Shown here: positions 27,683 through 36,642 of the stretch, piece after piece | Layout of the letters: every line of letters begins with the position of its first letter | How positions within the stretch are numbered: position 1 is the stretch's first letter | Assembly: GCF_001429245.1 (NCBI RefSeq) | Contig: NZ_LMJE01000001.1 | Location: 1,607,564 to 1,671,563 of the forward strand | Reading direction: 5' to 3' | Origin: Rhizobium sp. Root274 | GTDB lineage: Bacteria > Pseudomonadota > Alphaproteobacteria > Rhizobiales > Rhizobiaceae | Length of the DNA stretch: 64,000 nt | The notes under the pieces: generated by a model | Seen by the model: the letters and a program-made list of their open reading frames with translations, nothing else | The model's database searches: none | What the model was told of the DNA's origin: nothing | Translations under genes and position numbers: made by a program

Positions 27683-27707
27683 GGAACAGGTCGGGAGGTG
27701 TCCGGTT
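27683..27707 (+). promoter_or_regulatory. Candidate EcfG (general stress) promoter
   Basis: GGAAC (27683-27687), 16 bases, then GGTT (27704-27707), one mismatch to the alphaproteobacterial EcfG consensus GGAAC-N16/17-CGTT. It stands about 30 bases upstream of the small protein gene start. Confidence 0.5.
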
Positions 27708-27736
27708 GGGACCGGACAAGCACAAAGGAGACCATC

Positions 27737-27961
27737 ATGGGCATGAACGCACCAAAAGACGGAAGAGCGGGCACAACGGACCAGTCACCCCGCTGGGAAG
27801 GGCCGCAGGAAAATCGGCCTCGCGGCTATCTGCCGGCAGCGGACGATCCGGATACCGACCGCGACGCGCAGGGCGAGAATCTTCAAGATCCCGTCAAACA
27901 AGATCTGGGCGATGCGATGAAGACGAGCGACAGCAAGACGCCAGGCAGCTCCCGGATGTAG
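27737..27961 (+). CDS. Small hydrophilic protein, likely general-stress gene
   Basis: A 74-residue, highly polar, Gly/Pro/Asp-rich protein (QSPRWEGPQENRPRGYLPA, then DDPDTDRDAQGENLQDP) without hydrophobic segments; probably disordered. I do not recognise a family. ATG 27737 is preceded by AAAGGAG at ideal spacing, which supports a real gene. The EcfG-like promoter immediately upstream suggests induction in the general stress response, where many small hydrophilic proteins are found. Confidence 0.65.
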   Translation: MGMNAPKDGRAGTTDQSPRWEGPQENRPRGYLPAADDPDTDRDAQGENLQDPVKQDLGDAMKTSDSKTPGSSRM

Positions 27962-28019
27962 ACACGGGATGAGCGACTGCTGGAGTTTCTGACAAGGGTC
28001 GAATTTTGTTCCAGGTGAT

Positions 28020-28044
28020 GGAACATTCGTAAAATTCGACCGTT
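28020..28044 (+). promoter_or_regulatory. Perfect-consensus EcfG promoter for a small RNA
   Basis: GGAAC (28020-28024), 16 bases, CGTT (28041-28044) matches the EcfG consensus without mismatch. The -35 half lies inside a larger interrupted palindrome (27998-28040) whose outer 10-bp arms are perfect. No reading frame starts close downstream, but an intrinsic terminator occurs 57 bases further on. Confidence 0.7.
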
Positions 28045-28049
28045 GTACG

Positions 28050-28125
28050 GTCAACATTCCTCCCCCAACCTCCCCCGGTAGCCTCAGGGCTCCCACCTCG
28101 GTCCCGCTTCGGCGGGACTTTTTTT
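28050..28125 (+). ncRNA. Putative EcfG-dependent C-rich small RNA
   Basis: Between the perfect EcfG promoter and the terminator lies about 75 bases with no gene. The 5' part is unpaired and very C-rich (CCTCCCCC twice, 28058-28077), then comes a short AGCC-TCAG-GGCT hairpin (28080-28091) and the terminator. Exposed C-rich segments that pair with Shine-Dalgarno sequences are typical of alphaproteobacterial sRNAs, including the general-stress sRNA GsrN of Caulobacter. Homology to GsrN cannot be shown from sequence alone. Confidence 0.6.
28101..28125 (+). terminator. Intrinsic terminator with TTCG tetraloop
   Basis: GTCCCGC (28101-28107) and GCGGGAC (28112-28118) close a TTCG loop, followed by seven T residues (28119-28125). 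A textbook intrinsic terminator on the plus strand. Confidence 0.9.
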
Positions 28126-28128
28126 CTG

Positions 28129-28165
28129 CGGTTCACGATGTTGACCGGTTCGCAATCGTGAACCG
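28129..28165. repeat. Perfect 11-bp inverted repeat upstream of polyol regulator gene
   Basis: CGGTTCACGAT (28129-28139) and ATCGTGAACCG (28155-28165) are perfect inverted copies with a 15-base spacer, 77 bases before the regulator start. It could be an operator or a stable mRNA hairpin. Its sequence differs from the operator-like repeat before smoE. Confidence 0.6.
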
Positions 28166-28242
28166 TTCCTCTGGTCCGGGTCGGTGCCGATTTGACAGCA
28201 GGCGGCAAAATTGGCAGCACTGTTCCAAAGGGAGGAGACGGC

Positions 28243-29196
28243 ATGGCGCGGCGTAGTGAAGGACAGACGAGGCTGGACGATGCGGCACGCGCGGGCTGGC
28301 TCTACTACGTCTCAGGTCGGACGCAGGACGAAATCGCTGCGCTCATGGGTATTTCCCGGCAAAGTGCCCAGCGTCTCGTCTCACTCTCCATCGCGGAGCG
28401 CTTGATCAAGGTCCGTCTCGACCATCCGATCGCCGCATGCCTAGAACTCGCGGAAGCGCTGAAGAACCGGTATGGGTTACGGCAGGTGGAGATCGTCCCC
28501 TCCGATCCCGAATCGGAGTCTGCCACGGTGGGCCTTGCCGAAGCCGGGGCGGCCGAACTGGAGCGCTGGCTGAAGCAGCCCGATCCGCTCGTGATTGCCA
28601 TGGGAACAGGGCGCACACTGCGAGCGATGATCCACCAGCTGTCACCGATGGAATGTCCGCAGCACAAGATCGTCTCTCTGACGGGCAATATAAGCCCGGA
28701 TGGATCCGCGGCCTATTTCAACGTCATCTTCTCGATGGCGGATGCGATCAAGGCGCCGCATTATCCCATGCCGCTGCCGGTCATCGTGTCCTCACCTGAG
28801 GAAAAGGCTCTGCTTCACGCGCAGCCGCTGGTGGCGCCGACGATCGCGCTGGGACAGAAATCCGATGTGACCTTCGTGGGCGTTGGCGACATTGCGCTTA
28901 ATGCACCCCTTCTCGTTGACGGCTTCCTGAAGCGCGACGAAATGGAGGACCTGCTGAAGGCCGGAGCGGTTGGCGAAATTTGCGGCTGGATCTTTGGCGG
29001 GAACGGAAAACTTCTCGACCATCCGGTCAACGAGCGGGTCGCCAGCCTCAATATTCCATCCCGAGAAACTTCGACCGTTATCGCCATCGCACGTGGCAAG
29101 CGCAAACATGCTGCCATCCACGCGGCCGTCAGGGGCGGTCACGTCAATGGCCTGATTACGGACGAAGACACAGCTCGACTGCTGCTGAAGCGCTAA
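28243..29196 (+). CDS. Sugar/polyol-binding transcriptional regulator, SorC/DeoR type
   Basis: A 317-residue regulator. The N-terminal helix-turn-helix (YVSGRTQDEIAALMGISRQSAQRLVSLS, about 20-47) is followed by a SorC-type sugar-binding domain with IAMGTGRTLRAMI near 120 and VTFVGVGDIA near 210. It lies directly upstream of the smo operon in the same direction and most probably controls it in response to a polyol or its phosphate. ATG 28243 follows GGAGGAG. Equivalent to SmoC/SmoR-type regulators, although the name cannot be assigned with certainty. Confidence 0.88.
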   Translation: MARRSEGQTRLDDAARAGWLYYVSGRTQDEIAALMGISRQSAQRLVSLSIAERLIKVRLDHPIAACLELAEALKNRYGLRQVEIVPSDPESESATVGLAEAGAAELERWLKQPDPLVIAMGTGRTLRAMIHQLSPMECPQHKIVSLTGNISPDGSAAYFNVIFSMADAIKAPHYPMPLPVIVSSPEEKALLHAQPLVAPTIALGQKSDVTFVGVGDIALNAPLLVDGFLKRDEMEDLLKAGAVGEICGWIFGGNGKLLDHPVNERVASLNIPSRETSTVIAIARGKRKHAAIHAAVRGGHVNGLITDEDTARLLLKR

Positions 29197-29268
29197 GCGC
29201 CACAAAGTTTTTCTCCCCATTATTCAAGAGCTTGCTTTGCTCATGCGGCATTGCAGCAATGAATCCCG

Positions 29269-29325
29269 CTTGACTTTGCGCGCCTCGTAAATGAGTAATT
29301 GCCCATGAGCAAAGCGAATGCTCAT
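29269..29325 (+). promoter_or_regulatory. smo operon promoter with repressor operator
   Basis: CTTGAC (29269-29274) is a perfect rhizobial -35 box; 17 bases later stands a weak -10 (TGAGTA, 29292-29297). Immediately downstream lies ATGAGCA-N7-TGCTCAT (29305-29325), a perfect 7-bp inverted repeat that would overlap the transcript start, as expected for a repressor site. A single half-site TGCTCAT recurs at 29238-29244. Confidence 0.6.
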
Positions 29326-29345
29326 TTTTCTTCTGGGAGGAAGAC

Positions 29346-30656
29346 ATGACATTGAAGACGATTCTGCTGGGCGCCTGCTCAGCGCTGGCGCTTGCCGGCA
29401 TGGCCTCGGCCGAAACGCTGACGATTGCGACCGTAAACAATGGCGACATGATCCGCATGCAGGGTCTGACGTCGGAATTCACCGCACAGAACCCTGACAT
29501 TCAGGTCGAATGGGTCACGCTTGAAGAAAATGTTCTGCGCGAACGCGTCACGACGGATATCGCCACCAAGGGCGGCCAGTATGACGTGATGACGATCGGC
29601 ACCTATGAAGTTCCGATCTGGGCCAAGCAGAATTGGCTTCTGCCGCTCGACAATCTCGGCGCAGACTATGATGCCGCCGACATCATCCCGGCAATCGCAG
29701 GCGGTCTCACCGTCGACGGCAAGCTCTATGCAGCTCCGTTCTACGGCGAAAGCTCCTTCATCATGTACCGCAAGGACCTGATGGAGAAGGCCGGACTGAC
29801 GATGCCCGACGCCCCGACCTGGGACTTCGTTGCGGATGCTGCCCGCAAGATGACCGACCGCGCTACCGGCGTGAACGGCATCTGCCTTCGCGGCAAGGCC
29901 GGCTGGGGCGAGAACATGGCTTTCCTCACTGCCATGTCCAACTCGTTCGGAGCGCGCTGGTTCGATGAAAACTGGAAGCCCCAGTTCGACCAGCCCGAGT
30001 GGAAGAACACGCTCGACTTCTACGTCAACCTGATGAAGGACGCAGGTCCCGTTGGCGCTTCCTCGAACGGCTTCAACGAGAACCTGGCGCTCTTCCAGCA
30101 GGGCAAGTGCGGCATGTGGATCGACGCAACGGTGGCCGCTTCCTTCGTGTCGAACCCGAAGGACTCCACCGTCGCTGACAAGGTTGCTTACGCACTCGCG
30201 CCCGATACCGGTCTCGGCAAGCGTGGCAACTGGCTCTGGGCATGGTCGCTGGCTGTTCCGGCCGGCACGCAGAAGGCGGAAGCCGCTCAGAAATTCGTTT
30301 CCTGGGCAACCGGCAAGGCCTATCTCGAGCTTGTCGCATCCAAGGAAGGCTGGGCCAACGTTCCTCCGGGCACCCGTTCGTCGCTCTACGCTAACCCCGA
30401 GTACCAGAAGGCCGCTCCGTTTGCGAAGATGACCCTCGACTCGATCAACGCTGCCGACCCGACCAAGCCGACCGTCAAGCCGGTGCCTTATGTCGGCGTC
30501 CAGTTCGTCGCCATTCCTGAATTCCAGGGCCTTGGCACGACCGTCGGCCAGCTCTTCTCGGCGGCTCTTGCCGGCCAGATGAGCGTTGACGACGCGCTGA
30601 AGCAGGCACAGGACGCATCGACCGCGACGATGACCGAAGGCGGCTACATCAAGTAA
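29346..30656 (+). CDS. smoE: Sorbitol/mannitol ABC transporter, substrate-binding protein
   Basis: A 436-residue periplasmic binding protein of the MalE-like family 1. The Sec signal peptide MTLKTILLGACSALALAGMASA is cut near residue 22. The mature part contains YDVMTIGTYEVPIWAKQNWLLPL, typical of SmoE/MtlE-type polyol binders. It captures sorbitol or mannitol for SmoFGK. ATG 29346 follows GGGAGGAAG. A strong hairpin follows the gene, consistent with higher expression of the binding protein than of the permeases. Confidence 0.9.
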   Translation: MTLKTILLGACSALALAGMASAETLTIATVNNGDMIRMQGLTSEFTAQNPDIQVEWVTLEENVLRERVTTDIATKGGQYDVMTIGTYEVPIWAKQNWLLPLDNLGADYDAADIIPAIAGGLTVDGKLYAAPFYGESSFIMYRKDLMEKAGLTMPDAPTWDFVADAARKMTDRATGVNGICLRGKAGWGENMAFLTAMSNSFGARWFDENWKPQFDQPEWKNTLDFYVNLMKDAGPVGASSNGFNENLALFQQGKCGMWIDATVAASFVSNPKDSTVADKVAYALAPDTGLGKRGNWLWAWSLAVPAGTQKAEAAQKFVSWATGKAYLELVASKEGWANVPPGTRSSLYANPEYQKAAPFAKMTLDSINAADPTKPTVKPVPYVGVQFVAIPEFQGLGTTVGQLFSAALAGQMSVDDALKQAQDASTATMTEGGYIK

Positions 30657-30670
30657 CCCTCCCGAAGTGA

Positions 30671-30705
30671 GAGCAGGGCCGCAGTCGACAAGACCGGCCC
30701 TGCTC
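30671..30705 (+). other. Hairpin in smoE-smoF intergenic mRNA
   Basis: GAGCAGGGCC (30671-30680) and GGCCCTGCTC (30696-30705) form a perfect 10-bp stem with a 15-base loop, 15 bases after the smoE stop. No T run follows directly. Such hairpins protect the binding-protein mRNA from 3' decay or partly terminate transcription. The rest of the 199-base gap holds no gene. Confidence 0.65.
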
Positions 30706-30855
30706 CGACCGGCCTGGACGGGCACGGATTTTTTCAAATCCTGAGACGTACCAAGTGACGATTGATGCCAGCCGTGTCGACGCTTTCAGGCGGATCGGCA
30801 TCGCGGCTCAAGAGCAGCAAGAGACCGAACGGTCCAGATAAATCGGGAGGGAACC

Positions 30856-31728
30856 ATGGCTACGCGACAGACCCAAACGCTTGCTCGGCTGATGATGGCG
30901 CCTTCCGTGGTGCTGCTATTCATCTGGATGATCGTGCCGCTTGTCTTCACCCTGTGGTTTTCGTTCCAGCAGTATAATCCGCTGAACCCGATGCGTGACG
31001 GCTTTGTGGGTTTTGCCAACTACGCGCTGTTCTACTCAAACCCCGCCTTCCTCTCTTCGATCATCAACACGCTGCTGATCGTTGGCAGCGTCCTCCTGAT
31101 CACGGTGATCGGGGGCATCCTGCTGGCCCTGCTGCTCGACCAGCCGATCTTCGGTCAGGGCATCGTGCGCATCCTAGTGATCTCGCCGTTCTTCGTCATG
31201 CCACCGGTTGCGGCGCTCGTCTGGAAGAACATGATCATGCATCCGAGCTACGGTGTTTTTGCCGACATAGCGCGTTTTCTCGGTGTGCAACCTGTGGACT
31301 GGTTCGCGCAATATCCGCTTTTCTCAGTCATCATCATCGTCGCCTGGCAGTGGCTGCCCTTTGCGACACTGATCCTGCTGACAGCGCTGCAATCGCTCGA
31401 CGGAGAGCAGATGGAAGCGGCCGAAATGGATGGCGCGGGTTTCCTGTCCCGCTTCTGGCACCTGACGCTGCCGCATATGTCGCGAGCGATCACCGTGGTC
31501 ATCCTGATCCAGACGATCTTCCTTTTGGCCGTCTATGCGGAGATCCTCGTCACCACCAATGGCGGCCCGGGCTATGCCTCCACCAACCTGCCCTTCCTCG
31601 TCTACCAGAAGGCCTCACTCGAATTCAAAATCGGCCAGGCATCAGCCGGGGGCATCATCGCCGTCATCCTTGCCAATATCGTCGCCTTCTTCGCCATGCG
31701 CGCGGTGGGCAGGAACCTGGACCGCTGA
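30856..31728 (+). CDS. smoF: Sorbitol/mannitol ABC transporter, permease
   Basis: A 290-residue MalF-type permease with six predicted membrane segments (the first at about 17-38, VVLLFIWMIVPLVFTLWF). The EAA loop LDGEQMEAAEMDGAGFLSRFW near residues 180-200 contacts the ATPase SmoK. It pairs with SmoG, whose gene starts 22 bases downstream. GGGAGG precedes the ATG. Confidence 0.9.
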   Translation: MATRQTQTLARLMMAPSVVLLFIWMIVPLVFTLWFSFQQYNPLNPMRDGFVGFANYALFYSNPAFLSSIINTLLIVGSVLLITVIGGILLALLLDQPIFGQGIVRILVISPFFVMPPVAALVWKNMIMHPSYGVFADIARFLGVQPVDWFAQYPLFSVIIIVAWQWLPFATLILLTALQSLDGEQMEAAEMDGAGFLSRFWHLTLPHMSRAITVVILIQTIFLLAVYAEILVTTNGGPGYASTNLPFLVYQKASLEFKIGQASAGGIIAVILANIVAFFAMRAVGRNLDR

Positions 31729-31750
31729 GCGGAACGAAGAGGATACGTCA

Positions 31751-32575
31751 ATGGCACGCGCTATCAGCACGAAACGCAAGGCAGTCTTCACGGTCGCGGC
31801 CTGGATCGTCGCCCTGATCATCTTCTTTCCGATCCTCTATACGATCATCACATCGTTCAAATCAGAAACCGAGGCGATTGCCGGCTTCAACCTGATCCCG
31901 TCGGGCACGCTCGAAAGCTATGCCGAGGTTCAGGGCCAGTACAACTACTTCAAGCCCTTCATGAATTCGGTGATCCTGTCGGTGGGCTCCACGCTTCTCG
32001 CGCTGCTGATCGCCATTCCCGCCGCCTGGTCCATGGCCTTTTCGCCGGGCAAGCGGACCAAGGACATCCTGATGTGGATGCTCTCCACGAAGATGATGCC
32101 GGCCGTTGCGGTGCTGTTTCCGATGTATCTGATCTTCCGCAATCTCGGACTGCTGGATAGCCGGATCGGCCTCACTGTGATGCTGACGATGATCAACCTG
32201 CCGATCGTCGTGTGGATGCTCTACACCTATTTTCGCGAGATCCCTTCGGAAATCCTGGAAGCCGCCCGCATGGACGGAGCCTCGCTCTGGAACGAGATCG
32301 TTTACGTGCTGACCCCGATGGCTGTTCCCGGGATCGCCTCGACCATGCTGCTCAATATCATTCTTGCCTGGAACGAAGCCTTCTGGACGATCCGGCTGAC
32401 GGCGACGAATGCTGCACCGCTGACGGCTTTCATCAGTTCGTTCTCCAGTCCGCAAGGGCTGTTCTGGGCCAAGCTTTCCGCCGCCTCGACGCTCGCCATC
32501 GCCCCGATCCTGATCATGGGCTGGTTCAGCCAGAAGCAACTCGTGCGCGGCCTGACATTCGGCGCTGTGAAATAA
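31751..32575 (+). CDS. smoG: Sorbitol/mannitol ABC transporter, permease
   Basis: A 274-residue MalG-type permease with six hydrophobic segments, the first being [21 protein letters not shown]. The EAA loop reads [20 protein letters not shown]. The start ATG 31751 is chosen from the SmoF spacing and the good N-terminal membrane topology; the frame is open further upstream inside smoF but that part is a shadow. Confidence 0.9.
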   Translation: MARAISTKRKAVFTVAAWIVALIIFFPILYTIITSFKSETEAIAGFNLIPSGTLESYAEVQGQYNYFKPFMNSVILSVGSTLLALLIAIPAAWSMAFSPGKRTKDILMWMLSTKMMPAVAVLFPMYLIFRNLGLLDSRIGLTVMLTMINLPIVVWMLYTYFREIPSEILEAARMDGASLWNEIVYVLTPMAVPGIASTMLLNIILAWNEAFWTIRLTATNAAPLTAFISSFSSPQGLFWAKLSAASTLAIAPILIMGWFSQKQLVRGLTFGAVK

Positions 32576-32633
32576 ACAAATCGGCATTCCGCTATGCGGC
32601 CAACAAGCCGAAACGCTACGGGGAGAAAAGAAG

Positions 32634-33628
<995 letters not shown>

Positions 33629-33632
<4 letters not shown>

Positions 33633-34408
33633 CTGGCAGACTGAACGGAAAATCGGCGATCATCACGGGATCGGCGCGCGGCGTCGGCCGCGCCTTCGCC
33701 GAGGCCTATGTGCGTGAGGGGGCAACTGCCGTTGCGATCGCCGATATCGATTTCGAACGCGCCTCGGCAACGGCTGCGGAAATCGGCTCTGCTGCCTATC
33801 CGGTGCGGATCGACGTCTCGAACCAGGACTCGATCGAGGCTGCAGTTGCGGCCTGCGTCGAGCGTGCTGGTGGCATCGATATTCTCGTCAACAATGCGGC
33901 CATCTTCGATCTGGCACCCATCGTCGAAATCACCCGCAAGAGCTATCAGCGCGTGTTCGACATCAATGTCGGGGGCTGCCTGTTCACGCTGCAGGCCGTC
34001 GCCAAGCAGATGATCGCCCAGGGGCGCGGCGGCAAGATCATCAATATGGCAAGTCAGGCCGGACGCCGAGGCGAAGCCCTGGTTGGCGTCTATTGCGCAT
34101 CGAAGGCCGCCGTAATTTCGATTACGCAATCCGCCGGTCTAGACCTGATCAAATACGGCATCCACGTCAACGGGATCGCACCTGGCGTTGTCGGTACCGA
34201 GATGTGGGACGAGGTGGATGCCCTCTTTGCCAAATACGAGAACCGACCGCTGGGCGAAAAGAAGAAGCTCGTCGGTGAGGCGGTTCCCCTCGGCCGAATG
34301 GGCCGGGCCGAAGACCTGACCGGCATGGCGATCTTCCTCGCCTCGGCCGAGGCCGACTACATCGTCGCACAGACCTACAATGTCGACGGCGGCAACTGGA
34401 TGAGCTGA
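33629..34408 (+). CDS. smoS: Sorbitol dehydrogenase (L-iditol 2-dehydrogenase), SDR family
   Basis: A 259-residue classical SDR. Cofactor motif TGSARGVGR (13-21), NNA at 88-90, catalytic Ser142, Tyr155 and Lys159 (YCASK). It should oxidise D-sorbitol to D-fructose with NAD+. Position directly after the polyol ABC ATPase and before mannitol dehydrogenase matches the smoS place in Rhodobacter and rhizobia. The C-terminus NVDGGNWMS is typical of this SDR group. Confidence 0.92.
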
Positions 34409-34447
34409 CGGCCCCCCAGGCCGCGCTCCGAGCCAAGGAACGAGATC

Positions 34448-35935
34448 ATGACGACCAGACTTTCACTCGACCATCTCGCCGACATCTCGGCCAACGCCTC
34501 GGTCCCCGCCTATAAGCGTGGGGACATCAAACCCGGCATCCTGCATTTCGGTGTCGGGAATTTTCACCGGGCCCATATGGCAGTTTATCTGCACGAGCTG
34601 TTCAACCAGGGACGCGATCTCGACTGGGGTATCATCGGCGCCGGCGTCATGCCGTCGGACCAGAGGATGCGGGATACGCTGAAGGCGCAGGATTTCCTGA
34701 CGACTGTGGTCGAGCAGGACACGATGCGGTCGGCCGCGACGGTGACCGGGCCGATGCTGGACGTGATCACGGCGCCGGACTTCGACCGCATCATCGCGAC
34801 GCTGGCGGACCCGGCCATCCGGATCGTCTCGATGACGATTACCGAAGGCGGCTATTTCATCGATCCGGCAACGGGCAAATTTGACCCCACCCATCCCGCC
34901 ATCGTTGCCGATGCACAAACCCCTGATGCGCCGAAGACGGTGTTCGGCCTGATCATTGCCGGATTGAAGGTCCGGCGCGCGGCAGGACATCCACCCTTCA
35001 CCGTGATGTGCTGCGATAACATTCCCGGCAATGGCGAGGTCACAGAAGCGACGCTCTGCGGGCTGGCTCATCTCTCCGATCCGGATTTCGCGCACTGGAT
35101 CCATGCCAATGTGGCCTTTCCGAACGCCATGGTCGACCGGATCACGCCGGCGACCGGGCAACGGGAAATTGATCTCACTCGAGATGTCTACGGTATCGAA
35201 GACGGCTGGCCGGTTTTTTGCGAAGAATTCAAGCAGTGGGTGCTGGAGGACAAATTTCCGCTCGGGCGCCCGGGGTTGGAGGCGGTCGGGGTCACCTTCG
35301 TGCCTGATGTCGCGCCCTATGAGGTGATGAAGCTTCGGATCCTGAACGGTGGCCATGCGGCGATCGCCTATCCGGCAGCGCTTCTCGACATCCACTTCGT
35401 GCATGAGGCCATGGAACATCCGTTGATCCGCGCCTTCCTGTCGAAGCTCGAGCACGAGGAGATCGTTCCGGTCGTCCCGCCGGTGCCGGACACGAGCCTG
35501 GCGGATTATGTCGATCTGATCGAACGGCGTTTCCTCAATCCGAAGATCGGCGACACGATCCCGCGGCTTGCGCAGGATGGATCGAACCGCCAGCCAAAAT
35601 TCATTCTACCCTCCACAGCCGACCGGCTGGCCAAGGGGCTCGACGTGCAGGGGCTGGCGCTGGTTTCGGCGCTGTGGTGTCGCTATTTTGAGGGAGTATC
35701 CGACAGCGGCAAGGCCTTGGTGTTCAATGATGCGAGTGCCGAACGGCTGCAGACAGCCGCACTGGCATCGCGCACGAACCCGGATGCTTTCCTCGGCCTC
35801 AGCGACATCTTCGGAGCCACGGGCGGCCACCCACTGTTTCGCAAGCGCTTCCTTGCCGCGATCAACAGCTTGCGAACCCACGGAACGGCAGCTACCCTCC
35901 AGCGCTACCTGGATGGAACCCTGTCTGCGCCATGA
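34448..35935 (+). CDS. mtlK: Mannitol 2-dehydrogenase
   Basis: A 495-residue polyol-specific long-chain dehydrogenase. The N-terminus has the cofactor loop HFGVGNFHRAHMAVYLHEL and the centre carries the family catalytic stretch KLRILNGGHAAIAYPAALL, in which the Lys-x4-Asn-x2-His pattern (about residues 295-303) is the known catalytic arrangement. It oxidises mannitol (and often arabitol or sorbitol) to the ketose. The stop overlaps the HAD phosphatase start (ATGA). Confidence 0.93.
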   Translation: MTTRLSLDHLADISANASVPAYKRGDIKPGILHFGVGNFHRAHMAVYLHELFNQGRDLDWGIIGAGVMPSDQRMRDTLKAQDFLTTVVEQDTMRSAATVTGPMLDVITAPDFDRIIATLADPAIRIVSMTITEGGYFIDPATGKFDPTHPAIVADAQTPDAPKTVFGLIIAGLKVRRAAGHPPFTVMCCDNIPGNGEVTEATLCGLAHLSDPDFAHWIHANVAFPNAMVDRITPATGQREIDLTRDVYGIEDGWPVFCEEFKQWVLEDKFPLGRPGLEAVGVTFVPDVAPYEVMKLRILNGGHAAIAYPAALLDIHFVHEAMEHPLIRAFLSKLEHEEIVPVVPPVPDTSLADYVDLIERRFLNPKIGDTIPRLAQDGSNRQPKFILPSTADRLAKGLDVQGLALVSALWCRYFEGVSDSGKALVFNDASAERLQTAALASRTNPDAFLGLSDIFGATGGHPLFRKRFLAAINSLRTHGTAATLQRYLDGTLSAP

Positions 35936-36642
35936 TCGCAATCAAGCCGACACAACTGGTGATCTTCGATTGTGACGGGGTTCTGGTCGACAGCGAACCG
36001 ATCGCGCTGGAGGTGCTGGTAGAGGCTCTGGCAGTGAAGGGGATCGCGATCGACGCGGATGGTGCCGCCGAACGGTTTCTCGGACGCAGCATCGCTTCCA
36101 TGGCAGAGGCGGTGCGTCAGGAGTTTCAGGTGGAGATCGACCAGGTCTTTCTCCATCACATGCGCGAAGCGCTCTATGCGCGCTTTCGGCAGGAGCTGCA
36201 GCCGATTGCAGGGGTTGACCGTGTCGTCGCAGCCTTGAAAGAACAAGGCATTTCCTGGTGTGTTGCCTCCTCAAGCCAGCGTGAGCGGATCGAATTGTCG
36301 CTGGCTGCAACCGGACTGCTCCACCTGTTCACACCGTCGATTTTCAGTGCGACCATGGTCGAACACGGGAAACCGGCGCCGGATCTTTTTCTTCATGCGG
36401 CTGCCGCCATGGGTGCCGATCCATCGGCCTGCATGGTCATTGAGGACAGCCCGGCGGGGATTGTGGCCGCCCAGGCCGCCGGCATGACGGTTTGCGCCTT
36501 TACGGGGGGATCGCACACGAACCACGCCTCCTATCAAGCGGCACTTGCCGCTCTCAATCCCGACGCAAAGTTTGACGCGATGGAGGATTTGCTCCACTTT
36601 GTCGGCGGAGCGGGGAGACTGGAAGACAATTCTGATGCGTGA
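35932..36642 (+). CDS. HAD-superfamily phosphatase / phosphoglucomutase-like
   Basis: A 236-residue HAD hydrolase. Motif I is DCDGVLVDSEP with the nucleophile Asp13 and Asp15; motif II is CVASSSQ near 107; motif III/IV includes KPAPDLFLHAA and VIEDSPAGI. A helical cap sits between motif I and II (subclass I). It probably removes phosphate from a sugar phosphate formed in polyol breakdown. The substrate is unknown. It overlaps mtlK (4 bases) and the FGGY kinase (8 bases). Confidence 0.85.
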   Translation: MIAIKPTQLVIFDCDGVLVDSEPIALEVLVEALAVKGIAIDADGAAERFLGRSIASMAEAVRQEFQVEIDQVFLHHMREALYARFRQELQPIAGVDRVVAALKEQGISWCVASSSQRERIELSLAATGLLHLFTPSIFSATMVEHGKPAPDLFLHAAAAMGADPSACMVIEDSPAGIVAAQAAGMTVCAFTGGSHTNHASYQAALAALNPDAKFDAMEDLLHFVGGAGRLEDNSDA

